This document shows positions 1-8,908 of a DNA stretch of 32,379 nt, one piece after another. The DNA comes from an uncultured Christensenella sp. (GTDB lineage Bacteria > Bacillota > Clostridia > Christensenellales > UBA3700): NCBI GenBank assembly GCA_910577845.1, contig CAJTNA010000016.1:1-32379 (forward strand). The letters run 5' to 3'. The stretch's first letter is position 1. Every line of letters begins with the position of its first letter. The position numbers and the translations under genes are program-made. A model generated the notes under the pieces. It was not told where the DNA came from. It was given only the letters and a program-made list of their open reading frames with translations, and did no database searches.

Positions 1-420
1 TTTAAATTTGATTTTTTCAAATTTAACGACACATATTTATATTATCGGAAGCTGTCCATACACCCCACAAAAAAGTTATTTTGTGGGGACCCCTACAGCG
101 TGGCATAGCCACATTTTGCACTAACTGATGTTAATTCAAACGAGAAGCACTTGCGTTAGTAGTATTGTATTAGTAATACAAAATTTTAAGCGGGCTTAAA
201 ATCTACTTCTCATAGTTTATGTTAAATTATCAATAGTCTTTCCATTTTTCATATAACTATAATATTAAATGCTATAAAATTGGCAACGCCATATTTGTAG
301 TAAATTTAAACATATGATAAAAATTTTAGTAAAGCATAATTGTTGTAAAACAAATTAATTTGTTTTATACTATTACATTAATTAAATAAAGTAATATCAA
401 AAATTAACTAATTTAAAACT
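1..420. other. Intergenic region with hairpins, no gene seen
   Basis: This AT-rich stretch lies downstream of the minus-strand zinc-ribbon gene and holds no convincing reading frame. It contains several inverted repeats: a 10-bp arm pair at 2-11/17-26, a GC-rich 10-bp perfect hairpin at 63-72/79-88 (CCCCACAAAA and its complement), a short GTGGC/GCCAC hairpin near 100-113, and a perfect 22-bp palindrome at 346-367. The hairpin at 63-88 lacks a clean T-run on either side, so I do not call it a terminator. Confidence 0.5.
346..367. repeat. Perfect 22-bp palindrome
   Basis: TAAAACAAAT at 346-355 is followed after TA by its exact reverse complement at 358-367. It lies about 55 bp past the stop codon of the minus-strand zinc-ribbon gene. 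No uracil run follows on the minus strand, so it may be a protein-binding palindrome or an mRNA 3' end structure rather than a standard terminator. Confidence 0.5.
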
Positions 421-1083
421 TTAAATGTGAAATACTTTTTTATATTGTTCTTTCAAATGTTTTAAGCCAAAACCAACACATAAAATTAATGTTGCTCCAC
501 CGACTACAGCGGATATTATTGCGGGTATAAGCACAGAAGTACCTTTGCAAGCATAAATAATTATTGGTACAGAACCCAGCACACTATTAAGTATTGTAGA
601 TATAAATAATGATTTATTGTGTTTGTAATACAATATCAATAATCCGCCACTTATTATTATCATTCCGCTAATAATTATAGGAATACAATAACCAGTTGCA
701 ACATTTGTTTTAAATATAATTTCGTATATGTAACTTATACCAACCAAACTGGCACCTTGCAAAAATATTTTTGCACCAATCTCAGTTTCAGAATATATTG
801 TATTAGCGATAAGTAAATATCCATAAGCAAAAACTGATACCATAAACCAACACCACAAAACATCACGCTCAGTAAAATAGTTTACAATTATACAAACAAG
901 TGATGCAATTATTGCAAATATTAAATAAATTGTTTTTGGTGAAAAGCGTAATGGTAAAGGTTTTTTTTCTTGCTTTGGAGGATATTCACTTTCAATAGCT
1001 GTTGCATTATCATCTAAAATTTTATGACAAAACGGACACACATTGCCATTTTTTACTTCAATATTACATTTATCACAACGCAT
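421..1083 (-). CDS. Zinc-ribbon membrane protein (DUF6320-like)
   Basis: This 220-residue protein has an N-terminal zinc ribbon of two CxxC pairs (residues 3-6 and 16-19) followed by a short charged linker. About six hydrophobic segments fill residues 48 to 212. No catalytic motif is visible. The layout resembles the DUF6320 family of Bacillota, which I recall being encoded next to alcohol-acetyltransferase-like genes; this is from memory. The start ATG has a GGGAGGT ribosome binding site about 5 bases upstream and overlaps the 3' end of the acyltransferase gene by 11 bases, so the two are translationally coupled. The pairing suggests a joint role with the acyltransferase at the membrane. That role is inference and the substrate is unknown. 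Confidence 0.7.
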   Translation of the reverse strand: MRCDKCNIEVKNGNVCPFCHKILDDNATAIESEYPPKQEKKPLPLRFSPKTIYLIFAIIASLVCIIVNYFTERDVLWCWFMVSVFAYGYLLIANTIYSETEIGAKIFLQGASLVGISYIYEIIFKTNVATGYCIPIIISGMIIISGGLLILYYKHNKSLFISTILNSVLGSVPIIIYACKGTSVLIPAIISAVVGGATLILCVGFGLKHLKEQYKKVFHI

Positions 1084-2380
1084 TATCTACCTCCCAATAA
1101 TTACTGCTTACTGTTATATTAAATCCTAGGGCTGCTAGATACTTAATAAAATATTCTTCAATGTCTGTATCCTTTATTAGTCTAACAAAAGCAAGAGTTA
1201 GAGTATCATATGTAGTTATAGCTGTAAACGAGATAGGCACTGACGGGCAAGCGTGTAACATAAATGTTATTTTTTTAACATAAGGCTCAAAAGATTTTGG
1301 CAAATCAACCACACCAACATTACTAAATGTAGCGGTTTTCGTAGGCTTTTTTATAGTTTTTACATTGCTACTTGCAAAAATTAGGTGTTTAATAAATAAT
1401 GGCATAATACGTACAAGCCAAAACTTTTCGCCCATCATAGCAGTGTTTATATTGACATCAAGATATTCTTTGTCATAGCAATGTTCAATATAATCTTGAA
1501 TAATTTTTATAAAGTCATCAAGGGTAATGTTATCTTCTTTAATGCTTGCTTTAACTCTTGAAAATAGAGTAAAGTTACGCAAAGTCTTACTTGAATAAAG
1601 CTTACGTATATTCATTGGTACAAAAAGTGAAAGGTCATATGGATTTTCCACTTTTTTACCTTTTGTCATATAAATGCTATACATAAACAATCCGCCTAAT
1701 AAATGTGTTACTGTACAGCCTTTTGATTTGCAGTAAGCAAGTAGTTCCTTAACATTAAGGTCTGCAGTTATTGCCCCTTTTCCTAAATGGTCAAATTGTT
1801 CTCCTGGTACAGTGAAAGCTCTGCTTTTGCTACCAGTCATACCAGAAATATCTATATCCTTTAATTTGGTTGGCTTGTAATTTGTCGCAAAACTATCCTC
1901 AACCTCTAATGGGTCAAAAGGGGTATCATTTGTTATAACTTTACCCTCGTCCTCAACATCTAAACCTAAGATTTTTAGGTAATTATATAGTGTGCTTTTA
2001 ATAAATTGCAACGCACCACTACCATCACAAAGTACGTGGAAAAATTCAAATGATAAGCGTTTTTTGTAATACATTGCTCTAAAACAATAACCATCAGCAT
2101 TGTGAGGTGTAATTTGTTCCATTATAATGTCAGATTCAGGACGCAAAATTAATGTTTTGTCATTATGCTCAAGATAGTACCAAAAAACGCCACGTCTAAG
2201 CCTTACTGCAAAGGAAGGGAATCGCTCCAATGTTAAATTAATTGCTTGTTGCATTTTATCTGGAATAATGTCGTCAGCAAGTTCAACAGTATAGCGGAAT
2301 AAGTTTTGAGTATCTTTTGTGGTTATAAACGGGTAAAGTTTTGCACTATTATCTAACCCGAACCAGTTTTTAATTGCCAT
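1073..2380 (-). CDS. Condensation-fold acyltransferase (alcohol acetyltransferase-like)
   Basis: This 435-residue soluble protein carries an HxxxDG motif (H115, D119, G120, in HVLCDG). That motif is the hallmark active site of CoA-dependent acyltransferases, condensation domains and alcohol acetyltransferases, where the His deprotonates the acceptor. The length fits a single two-lobed condensation fold. There is no signal peptide, so it should act in the cytoplasm. A divergent promoter lies upstream at 2411-2439. The next gene on the strand, a zinc-ribbon membrane protein, overlaps its 3' end. Such proteins are commonly labelled alcohol acetyltransferases, but the true acceptor (alcohol, lipid or peptide) cannot be read from the sequence. 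The motif-based superfamily call is firm, the substrate is not. Confidence 0.68.
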   Translation of the reverse strand: MAIKNWFGLDNSAKLYPFITTKDTQNLFRYTVELADDIIPDKMQQAINLTLERFPSFAVRLRRGVFWYYLEHNDKTLILRPESDIIMEQITPHNADGYCFRAMYYKKRLSFEFFHVLCDGSGALQFIKSTLYNYLKILGLDVEDEGKVITNDTPFDPLEVEDSFATNYKPTKLKDIDISGMTGSKSRAFTVPGEQFDHLGKGAITADLNVKELLAYCKSKGCTVTHLLGGLFMYSIYMTKGKKVENPYDLSLFVPMNIRKLYSSKTLRNFTLFSRVKASIKEDNITLDDFIKIIQDYIEHCYDKEYLDVNINTAMMGEKFWLVRIMPLFIKHLIFASSNVKTIKKPTKTATFSNVGVVDLPKSFEPYVKKITFMLHACPSVPISFTAITTYDTLTLAFVRLIKDTDIEEYFIKYLAALGFNITVSSNYWEVDNAL

Positions 2381-2410
2381 ATAAACCTCATTTATTTTGT
2401 AAACATAATC

Positions 2411-2439
2411 ATTATACCATAATTATTGGCAATTAACAA
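2411..2439 (-). promoter_or_regulatory. Sigma-A-type promoter for the acyltransferase operon
   Basis: On the minus strand, TTGTTA (2439-2434) and TATAAT (2416-2411) are separated by 17 bases, with an extended TG just before the -10. It lies about 30 bases upstream of the acyltransferase start codon. Confidence 0.7.
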
Positions 2440-2606
2440 TAGGAAATATAAAAATTAAATTGAACAATGTCTTTTTTTGTTCTACTTATATGCAATAGTA
2501 GCAAAAATAAAAAATGATAGTCCCAAAAAGGATAACGTATTTTGCAAAAAATAAAGGACAATAGGAATAAAATACTAAACATTTTGTGGCGAATTTTGCT
2601 AATCTC

Positions 2607-2635
2607 TTTACTTTTATGTAAATTTATGTTAAAAT
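2607..2635 (+). promoter_or_regulatory. Promoter for the GH2 gene
   Basis: TTTACT (2607-2612) and TAAAAT (2630-2635) have a 17-base spacer. The start codon at 2652 follows so closely that the 5' UTR would be only about 10 bases, just holding the GAGG ribosome binding site. The adenine deaminase promoter has the same -10 and a similarly short leader. Confidence 0.6.
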
Positions 2636-2651
2636 TTTAATGTGAGGTAAT

Positions 2652-5201
2652 ATGAAGGCTTTTGATTTAAATGGAAAATGGGTATTTCACGAAGTTGGCA
2701 GAGGAAAATGGTACACTGCAGTAGTACCAGGAAGTAATTATATTGACCTACTTGCCAATAATATTATTGACCATCCATATTACGACAACAATGAGGAATT
2801 AACACAATGGGTAAGCGAGCGTGATTGGGAATATGCTCGTGAGTTTACTTTACCTATGGATATGTTGAAAAAGCCAGTTATTATGCTTGAGGCGGAGCGA
2901 CTTGACACTATTGCAGAAATTTATATTAACGATAGGCTTGTTGCTAGAACAGAAAATGCTTTTTTAACTTATAAAATAGATATTAAAAACTTTGTTTCAA
3001 GGCTTACAAATAAAATACGTATTAAGTTTAGGTCACCAATTACACATATTGAGAATATGCTTGAAAATATGCCATTACCAAACAGCAAGTTTGGTATGAA
3101 TGGAGCACAATTTGTGCGTAAGCCTACAATAGGCTTTGGCTGGAATAATAATTTAGTTTTGCCATTCAGTGGTATTTGTGGCAATATTAAGATTGTGGCT
3201 TATGACGAATTATATTTAGGTGATTTGGTAATAAGGCACGAAAGTATTTCAACATCGGCTATAGTTATTGTAAAAGCACCTATAAAGGGTAAATCGCTAG
3301 CAGATGGGGCAAGTTATTCCTTAAAACTTACTATTACTGAGCCAAATGGAAACCATATAACTTGTATAAGTAATAAAGTTGATGAACAAAACGAACTTGT
3401 TGCAACTATTAATAAGCCAGAATTGTGGACTATTTATAGTAAAAATAATAAGCCTCCACTTTATGATATTAATGTGGAATTGATTAAGGACGGGGAAGTA
3501 ATAGATAGCAAAACACTAGTATACGGAATTAAGAGTATTGAATTTGAAGAAGAGGGCGTTGATAAATACAAAAAATTTGGAATAGTTTTAAATGGTGAAA
3601 AGATATTTATTAAAGGCGTTACTCTGATGCCACTTGATAGTATGTCCTCACTATTTAATAAAAAGAAGATGCAAGGTTACTTAGATAGTGTTATCAATGC
3701 AAATGTCAATCTTATTAGAGTATTTGCAGGAACTGGATATATGCCAGATGAGTTTTATTCTATGTGTGATGAGAGAGGTATTCTTGTATGGCAAGATATG
3801 CCGTTTGTGGAAATGATTTATCCTTTTGAGTACCAAGATTTTGCACTAAATGTAGATAAGGAAATTAAGTTTAATATTACAAAATTACATTCTCACCCTT
3901 GTTGTGCAGTGTTGTGTGGCAATTCTGGAATGGAATCGAAACTTGCTCGTACTTTTGGCAAAAAGAGCTTAAAAGGGTCGATTTTCGATGTATTTTATAA
4001 GAAAATACCTGAAAGGTTGAATGCTATTGATGCGGATATTTTGTATATTCCGTCAAGTCCAATTTCTAACAGATTTTGTAGTAAAGTAAATAACTATAAA
4101 ACTGGAATAACACATATGTGGGAAGTTTGGGGCGGAATGCGTTCTATGCAAAAGGTTGTTAACCAAACACCTAGATTTTGTGGTGAATTTGGTTTGCCGT
4201 CAATGCCAAGTTCCACAGCACTTGACGAATTTATCACTAAAAAACAATATGCTTTTACTGGTTTGGAGATGGAAAAACGTCAAAAATTCCGTGACGGCAA
4301 CAACAAAATGCTTTATTATATATCATCAAGGTTTAGAGTGCCACGCAGTATGTCTGATTTGATATATTATTCTCAGCTTACTCAAGCGGAATACTATACT
4401 GAAATGATTGAGCATTTAAGACGTAATATGTCAAAGTGCAGAGGTGTAATAATGACCTCTCTTAATGATTGTTGGGCGGGTATTGACTATTCTGCGATTG
4501 ATTATTTAGGCAATTACAAAGCTACAATGTATAAGTTAAAAAGAGCATTTGCACCAGTTTTAATGTCTATCACTTGTAAAAAGAGTGTAGTAAAAGTCAA
4601 CTTGAGTTGTGACGAAGATATAAATGAGGAATGTAATTTGATTTGGAAAGTTGAGGACTTTGACGGAATCGTTATCTCCAATGGTGAGCAAAATGTTGAA
4701 ATAGCCAGCAATTGCAATAGCACAATAGCAAGTATAGATTTAAAAGAGATAATAAAAGGTAAGGAAAGGGAGATTGTCTTTATAGCTGAACTTACTAATA
4801 AAGCGGGCAAAGTGCTTGCAAGTGAGGACTTTATATTTGTTCAAAATAAACTTGCCTTATTCCCAGACCCTAAACTAAAAGTGGGTGTTATGGTGCGTAA
4901 AGGCATTGCAAAAATCACCATCCAAGCGGAAAGATTTGCTAGATATGTAGCTGTTATTATGGAAGACAATAAAAATCCATTTAGTAATAACTACTTTGAT
5001 ATTATGGCAGGTGGTAAGGCTGAAATTACAATACCAGTTGGCAAAATGAAAGACACAGAAGTGCTTGAAAAGTTGCGTATCAAGTCAGTCGCAAACATTG
5101 ATATGAAAGGTAATGTTATACGTGATATTGCAAAGAATACTGGTGTATTATTGTCACCTAAAAATATTAAAGATGTCGTATTAAAATGGTTCTTTAAGTA
5201 A
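2652..5201 (+). CDS. GH2 beta-mannosidase-like protein, acid/base Glu replaced
   Basis: This 849-residue protein has the glycoside hydrolase family 2 layout: an N-terminal jelly-roll sugar-binding domain, an immunoglobulin-like domain, a TIM barrel around residues 310-620, and C-terminal beta domains. The nucleophile motif is present (GEFG with E512). In GH2 mannosidases the acid/base sits in a GNNE motif. Here the aligned stretch reads CGNSGME, so the Glu position is G426 and the nearest acid is E428. The protein has no signal peptide and is probably cytosolic, where a beta-mannosidase would hydrolyse imported manno-oligosaccharides. A GH26 mannanase-like lipoprotein is encoded at 25.4 kb, giving a possible partner. 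The start follows a GAGG site 5 bases upstream. The enzyme may be altered or inactive; the family call is solid. Confidence 0.82.
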   Translation: MKAFDLNGKWVFHEVGRGKWYTAVVPGSNYIDLLANNIIDHPYYDNNEELTQWVSERDWEYAREFTLPMDMLKKPVIMLEAERLDTIAEIYINDRLVARTENAFLTYKIDIKNFVSRLTNKIRIKFRSPITHIENMLENMPLPNSKFGMNGAQFVRKPTIGFGWNNNLVLPFSGICGNIKIVAYDELYLGDLVIRHESISTSAIVIVKAPIKGKSLADGASYSLKLTITEPNGNHITCISNKVDEQNELVATINKPELWTIYSKNNKPPLYDINVELIKDGEVIDSKTLVYGIKSIEFEEEGVDKYKKFGIVLNGEKIFIKGVTLMPLDSMSSLFNKKKMQGYLDSVINANVNLIRVFAGTGYMPDEFYSMCDERGILVWQDMPFVEMIYPFEYQDFALNVDKEIKFNITKLHSHPCCAVLCGNSGMESKLARTFGKKSLKGSIFDVFYKKIPERLNAIDADILYIPSSPISNRFCSKVNNYKTGITHMWEVWGGMRSMQKVVNQTPRFCGEFGLPSMPSSTALDEFITKKQYAFTGLEMEKRQKFRDGNNKMLYYISSRFRVPRSMSDLIYYSQLTQAEYYTEMIEHLRRNMSKCRGVIMTSLNDCWAGIDYSAIDYLGNYKATMYKLKRAFAPVLMSITCKKSVVKVNLSCDEDINEECNLIWKVEDFDGIVISNGEQNVEIASNCNSTIASIDLKEIIKGKEREIVFIAELTNKAGKVLASEDFIFVQNKLALFPDPKLKVGVMVRKGIAKITIQAERFARYVAVIMEDNKNPFSNNYFDIMAGGKAEITIPVGKMKDTEVLEKLRIKSVANIDMKGNVIRDIAKNTGVLLSPKNIKDVVLKWFFK

Positions 5202-5648
5202 TGTATTTGTACCTAAATAAAAATAATTGATTATATCATTTAAATGTGCCTTGTTAAATTTAGCTTTAGCTAATTTTTAAAATTTGCAAATGTGTAATCA
5301 ATTTAAGCTTTTTTAGAGTTATGTTGATTTAAAAATTTATTGGTTAAAATTTAACTATTAATCAATAAAATAATCAATCAAATCTATGAAAAAAGCTAGT
5401 TTTAGTTATTAGGCATTTGATTGCAATTTTAAAAAGCGAGTTGATTTATGAATTTGAATTTAAAAAACATAATCACATTTTAGGTCGCAAATTATTAATA
5501 GTGTATTTGTGCTTGTATGTTGATTAAAGACCATATAGCCTTATTTTAGTAGTTTGAAATTAAAAAAACAATCAAAAATCGGGACTAAATGTCCCGATTT
5601 TATCATTTTTAAAAAACATAATGCTTTTATTTGATTTCAACTTTTTCT
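5202..5648. other. Convergent intergenic region
   Basis: This AT-rich spacer lies between the convergent GH2 and potD genes. It holds the pot operon terminator at 5575-5601. A weak hairpin at 5256-5277 (TTAGC/GCTAA plus flanking A/T pairs, then Ts) may end the GH2 transcript. No gene or further structure is evident. Confidence 0.45.
5575..5601 (-). terminator. Rho-independent terminator of the pot operon
   Basis: An 11-bp perfect stem (AAAATCGGGAC at 5575-5585 with its complement at 5591-5601) has a 5-base loop. The plus-strand A-run upstream becomes the U-run on the minus transcript. It lies about 50 bases past the potD stop. Confidence 0.85.
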
Positions 5649-7244
5649 TTATTCTTTATTTTGTGTTGAATCATTTTGTTGTTCATCGTCTTTGCCATCT
5701 TGATTAATGTTTGAATTTTTATTTTTTTCAAAAGTGGTTTTGCATTTATTTACAACGCCTTGGTAGCGTTCTTTAACTTTTATCCCAAAGTTTTTAGTTT
5801 TGTCTACAAAGGTGTTAAAAAATTCAAATCTACTACCAGTTACAACAGCAGTGCCATCACCAATCTGTTCAATTTTAACAGCGAGTTGCTTTTTCTTTTC
5901 AACCTTTTTGTAAATAGAGTAGGCAATTAAAGCTACCAGCCCAATTGCAAGACAAATGCTAAATATTTTAACCTCAATTCCAAGTGGCAGTGCTTTAACA
6001 CGTGTCCACATTTTTACCACAAGGTCTTGCTGGTCTCCAAAATCTGTCATTTCAACACAATTTTCAGTCTTTTCCTTGGACGGCATTACTACCTCGTGAA
6101 TTTGTAAGCTAGTAAAATCAACATCCCATTCATTAGCTAAATTTTGCCAGTACTCAACCATTACGCCATCTTTATTTTCAAACAAATATGTAAAATCTTG
6201 TGCTTCAACTTCTTCGTCTGTCATATAGTCAATAATTTCTGGTGATAATACGGCAGTTGTATATCCAATAAAGTCCATATTGCGTAGTGCAATTTCTGGT
6301 TCGCAAATAAAGTTAATAAATTCGTGAGCAATATCCGCATTTTTTGCATATTTAGGAATTACCCAGTTGTCAAACCAAACATTTGAACCCTCTTCAGGTA
6401 TGTAGTAGTCAAGATTTATATTGTTTTGGGACGCCTCTTCAATTGCCCAAACAGCGTCACCACTCCAAGCTAGATTGATTAAAGCCTCACCATTTATCAT
6501 AGAGTCTTTACCGCTGTCTACCTCATAAGCATAAAGTATATTATATTGTTCTCTCAATTCCTTTTCAACAGTGGCAATCTTTTGCTCATCAACATTGTTT
6601 ACCAAGTCGTTGATTTTATTGCGGTATTCCACTGGGTCAGTAATTTTAGATAGCTCATCTCTGTAAGCATAAATTGTAGCAATAAACACTGAGTCACGAA
6701 TGCTATCTTTCATTAGAATATCGTTTTTGTACTTTTTATTCCAAAGCAACTCCCAACCTTTAATGTCTTCCTCTGCAATTTGGTCTGCATTGTACAAGAT
6801 TCCCAATGTTCCCCACATATAAGGAACGCTATATTGATTGTCATTATCAAAGTTTCTGTCTAACAGATATGGTGGAATATTTTTAATATTAGGTATTTTG
6901 TCCTTGTTTAATGGAAGCAATAAATTTGCTTTTTTCATTTTTTCAATGATATAATCACTTGGACAAAATACATCATAATCTGCTTTACGCTTATTAATAA
7001 TTGTATAGGCCCTCTCCAAAGTATCAAAAGTATCATATTGAACTTTTATTTTTTCGCCCGTTTTTTGCTCATAGTACTCTGCAAAATCGGCTAAAACGCT
7101 ACTATCCTCATCATCCTCAATATAGTCTTGGCAGTTGTAAATTTTAAACACACGCACTTTTTGAGTGCAACCGCCCAAAGCAGGGATAAGTAGAAGTGAC
7201 AAAGTCAAAACTAACATAAGTAAAATAATCAATCTCTTTTTCAT
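5649..7244 (-). CDS. potD: Spermidine/putrescine-binding lipoprotein PotD with extra C-terminal membrane tail
   Basis: This is the substrate-binding subunit of the polyamine ABC importer. It starts with a lipoprotein signal ending in LGGC (lipid Cys at residue 26) and continues into a type-1 periplasmic-binding fold (about residues 30-390) with typical PotD stretches such as DVFCPSDYIIEKM. PotD proteins are usually around 350 residues. Here 531 residues include a hydrophobic helix at about 427-445 and an 86-residue polar, charged tail rich in K, N, Q and D. With an outward-facing lipoprotein domain, that helix would put the tail in the cytoplasm, so the protein would be anchored at both ends. 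The gene overlaps the potC stop by 4 bases (ATGA) and closes the operon. The polyamine specificity is inferred from family and operon. Confidence 0.85.
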   Translation of the reverse strand: MKKRLIILLMLVLTLSLLLIPALGGCTQKVRVFKIYNCQDYIEDDEDSSVLADFAEYYEQKTGEKIKVQYDTFDTLERAYTIINKRKADYDVFCPSDYIIEKMKKANLLLPLNKDKIPNIKNIPPYLLDRNFDNDNQYSVPYMWGTLGILYNADQIAEEDIKGWELLWNKKYKNDILMKDSIRDSVFIATIYAYRDELSKITDPVEYRNKINDLVNNVDEQKIATVEKELREQYNILYAYEVDSGKDSMINGEALINLAWSGDAVWAIEEASQNNINLDYYIPEEGSNVWFDNWVIPKYAKNADIAHEFINFICEPEIALRNMDFIGYTTAVLSPEIIDYMTDEEVEAQDFTYLFENKDGVMVEYWQNLANEWDVDFTSLQIHEVVMPSKEKTENCVEMTDFGDQQDLVVKMWTRVKALPLGIEVKIFSICLAIGLVALIAYSIYKKVEKKKQLAVKIEQIGDGTAVVTGSRFEFFNTFVDKTKNFGIKVKERYQGVVNKCKTTFEKNKNSNINQDGKDDEQQNDSTQNKE

Positions 7245-8095
7245 ACCTTTGCCCCCTTTACCTTTTTAGATTTATTTTTATCGCTTGCCTTAATTTTAGT
7301 AACAGCTTTAGAGTTAGATTTCTTTTCACGATGTGAAAGGATGTTTACAATAATTAATAGTAACAATACTGATACCAGTATCATAGTAGATAATGCACGT
7401 AGTGATGGTGTCAAGCCATTTTTAGCAGCATCTGCATAAATAAATGTTGATAGAGTGTTTATTCCTTGAATGTTAAATATAGTAACAACAAAGTCGTCAA
7501 TTGATAGTGTAAATGCAAGGAAGAAACCGCTTACAACACCTGATAAAATTTGAGGAATTACTGCTTTTACAAGTGCTTTCATAGGTGTGCAACCTAAGTC
7601 CAAAGCTGCCTCATATAGATTATTATCCATCTGTTGTAGTTTTGGCATAATTGAAAGTATTACATAAGGCGTACAAAATACAATATGTGCGATAATAACA
7701 GTTACCATACCAAAGGAAATCCCAAATAATAGGAATAGCAACATTAGTGAAACACCAGTAACAATTTCCGCATTCATCATAGGTATTTTGCTTATGGTCA
7801 TCATTGCCTCTTTGGAACGCCTTTTCATATTATAAATACCAATTGAGGCAAAAACACCTATTAAGGTTGATATTACAGACGATACTGTCGCAATAATTAT
7901 TGTATTTTTTAATGCATCCAATATAGCAACACTCTTTGAAGGGTTAAATAAATCTTGGTATAAAGCAAAGCTGAAACCTTGCCATTGCATTGTCGCAGAT
8001 GGAGTGAATGAGTAAATTACCAAAACTGCGATTGGTGCGTATAGGAATAATAGTACTAGGTAAACGTAACCTTTTGCTAAAATCTTTTTTACCAT
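7241..8095 (-). CDS. potC: Polyamine ABC transporter permease PotC
   Basis: This 284-residue permease has about six membrane segments and the EAA loop (EAALDLGCTPMKALVKAVIP) that docks to the ATPase PotA. The N-terminus matches the PotC type, with one helix followed by a short external loop. It acts with PotB as the transmembrane channel of the spermidine/putrescine importer. The start overlaps the potB stop by 7 bases and is preceded by a strong GGAGG site, indicating translational coupling. The C-terminal 25 residues are Lys-rich and cytoplasmic. The assignment to PotC rather than another MetI-like permease rests on the gene order A-B-C-D and length. Confidence 0.87.
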   Translation of the reverse strand: MVKKILAKGYVYLVLLFLYAPIAVLVIYSFTPSATMQWQGFSFALYQDLFNPSKSVAILDALKNTIIIATVSSVISTLIGVFASIGIYNMKRRSKEAMMTISKIPMMNAEIVTGVSLMLLFLLFGISFGMVTVIIAHIVFCTPYVILSIMPKLQQMDNNLYEAALDLGCTPMKALVKAVIPQILSGVVSGFFLAFTLSIDDFVVTIFNIQGINTLSTFIYADAAKNGLTPSLRALSTMILVSVLLLLIIVNILSHREKKSNSKAVTKIKASDKNKSKKVKGAKV

Positions 8096-8898
8096 ATTCT
8101 ACCTCCTGCAGTTTGAGTTTTGCTATTGTATTTCTTTTCAATAAACATTGTAATGCCCATTAGCAGTAACAAAATCAATGAAAGTGCAGAGCCGTAGTTC
8201 CAAGAGTTTTGAGTAAACTCAAGATTAATAATATTACCAAGCAATTGAACTAAATTATTGCCCAATAAGTCGGAAATTACAAATGTGGAAAGTGTAGGCA
8301 TAAATACCATAGTAATGCCACTAATAATACCAGGTATAGCAAGAGGTAAAATTACCTTTGTAATAACCTTTGTAGGTGTAGCACCTAAGTCAAGTGCTGC
8401 CTCAGTATAACTCTTGTCAAGGCTTGTAAGTGTTGAGTAAATAGGTATAATCATAAATGGTAAAAAGTTATACACCATACCAAAAATAGTGGTGGCTTTA
8501 CCAAAGGTTATCTCCGTATTCGCCCAAGACGCAAAAGCCTCAAACATAGCACGAGTTGCAATTGTCCTAAGCAAAAAGTTAATCCACATTGGTAGCAAAA
8601 ACAACAAGAATAATGTTTTGTTGGCGTTGTATTTTTTATTTGCCAAAATGTATGCAACTGGAAAACCTAGTACAAAACAAATTAGAGTGGTTAAAAAGGC
8701 TATCCATATTGAGTCAAGGAAAGAGTTGAATGTAACTCCATCCGTGAAAAAGTTGACAAAATTTTCAAAGCTTATACTGCCGTCTGCATTGGTAAAAGCA
8801 TAAAACACAATCAAAGCAAGCGGTAAAAGAACAAATATAAGCATAAACATAGCATATGGCAGTGCTAAATATTTCCTTTTAATAGTGATTTTTTTCAT
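8089..8898 (-). CDS. potB: Polyamine ABC transporter permease PotB
   Basis: This 269-residue permease has a Lys-rich N-terminus, about six transmembrane helices and an EAA loop (EAALDLGATPTKVITKVILP). It is the first of two MetI-like permeases in the operon and would pair with PotC and contact PotA on the cytoplasmic side. The start has a GGAG site about 9 bases upstream and lies 10 bases after the potA stop. The gene has the length and position expected for PotB, and nothing in it is unusual. Confidence 0.87.
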   Translation of the reverse strand: MKKITIKRKYLALPYAMFMLIFVLLPLALIVFYAFTNADGSISFENFVNFFTDGVTFNSFLDSIWIAFLTTLICFVLGFPVAYILANKKYNANKTLFLLFLLPMWINFLLRTIATRAMFEAFASWANTEITFGKATTIFGMVYNFLPFMIIPIYSTLTSLDKSYTEAALDLGATPTKVITKVILPLAIPGIISGITMVFMPTLSTFVISDLLGNNLVQLLGNIINLEFTQNSWNYGSALSLILLLLMGITMFIEKKYNSKTQTAGGRIW

Positions 8899-8908
8899 CA
8901 GTATACTC

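Noticed and set aside
63..88. Intrinsic terminator at the left edge
   Set aside because: The hairpin is strong but lacks a T-run on either strand, so only a hairpin is reported.
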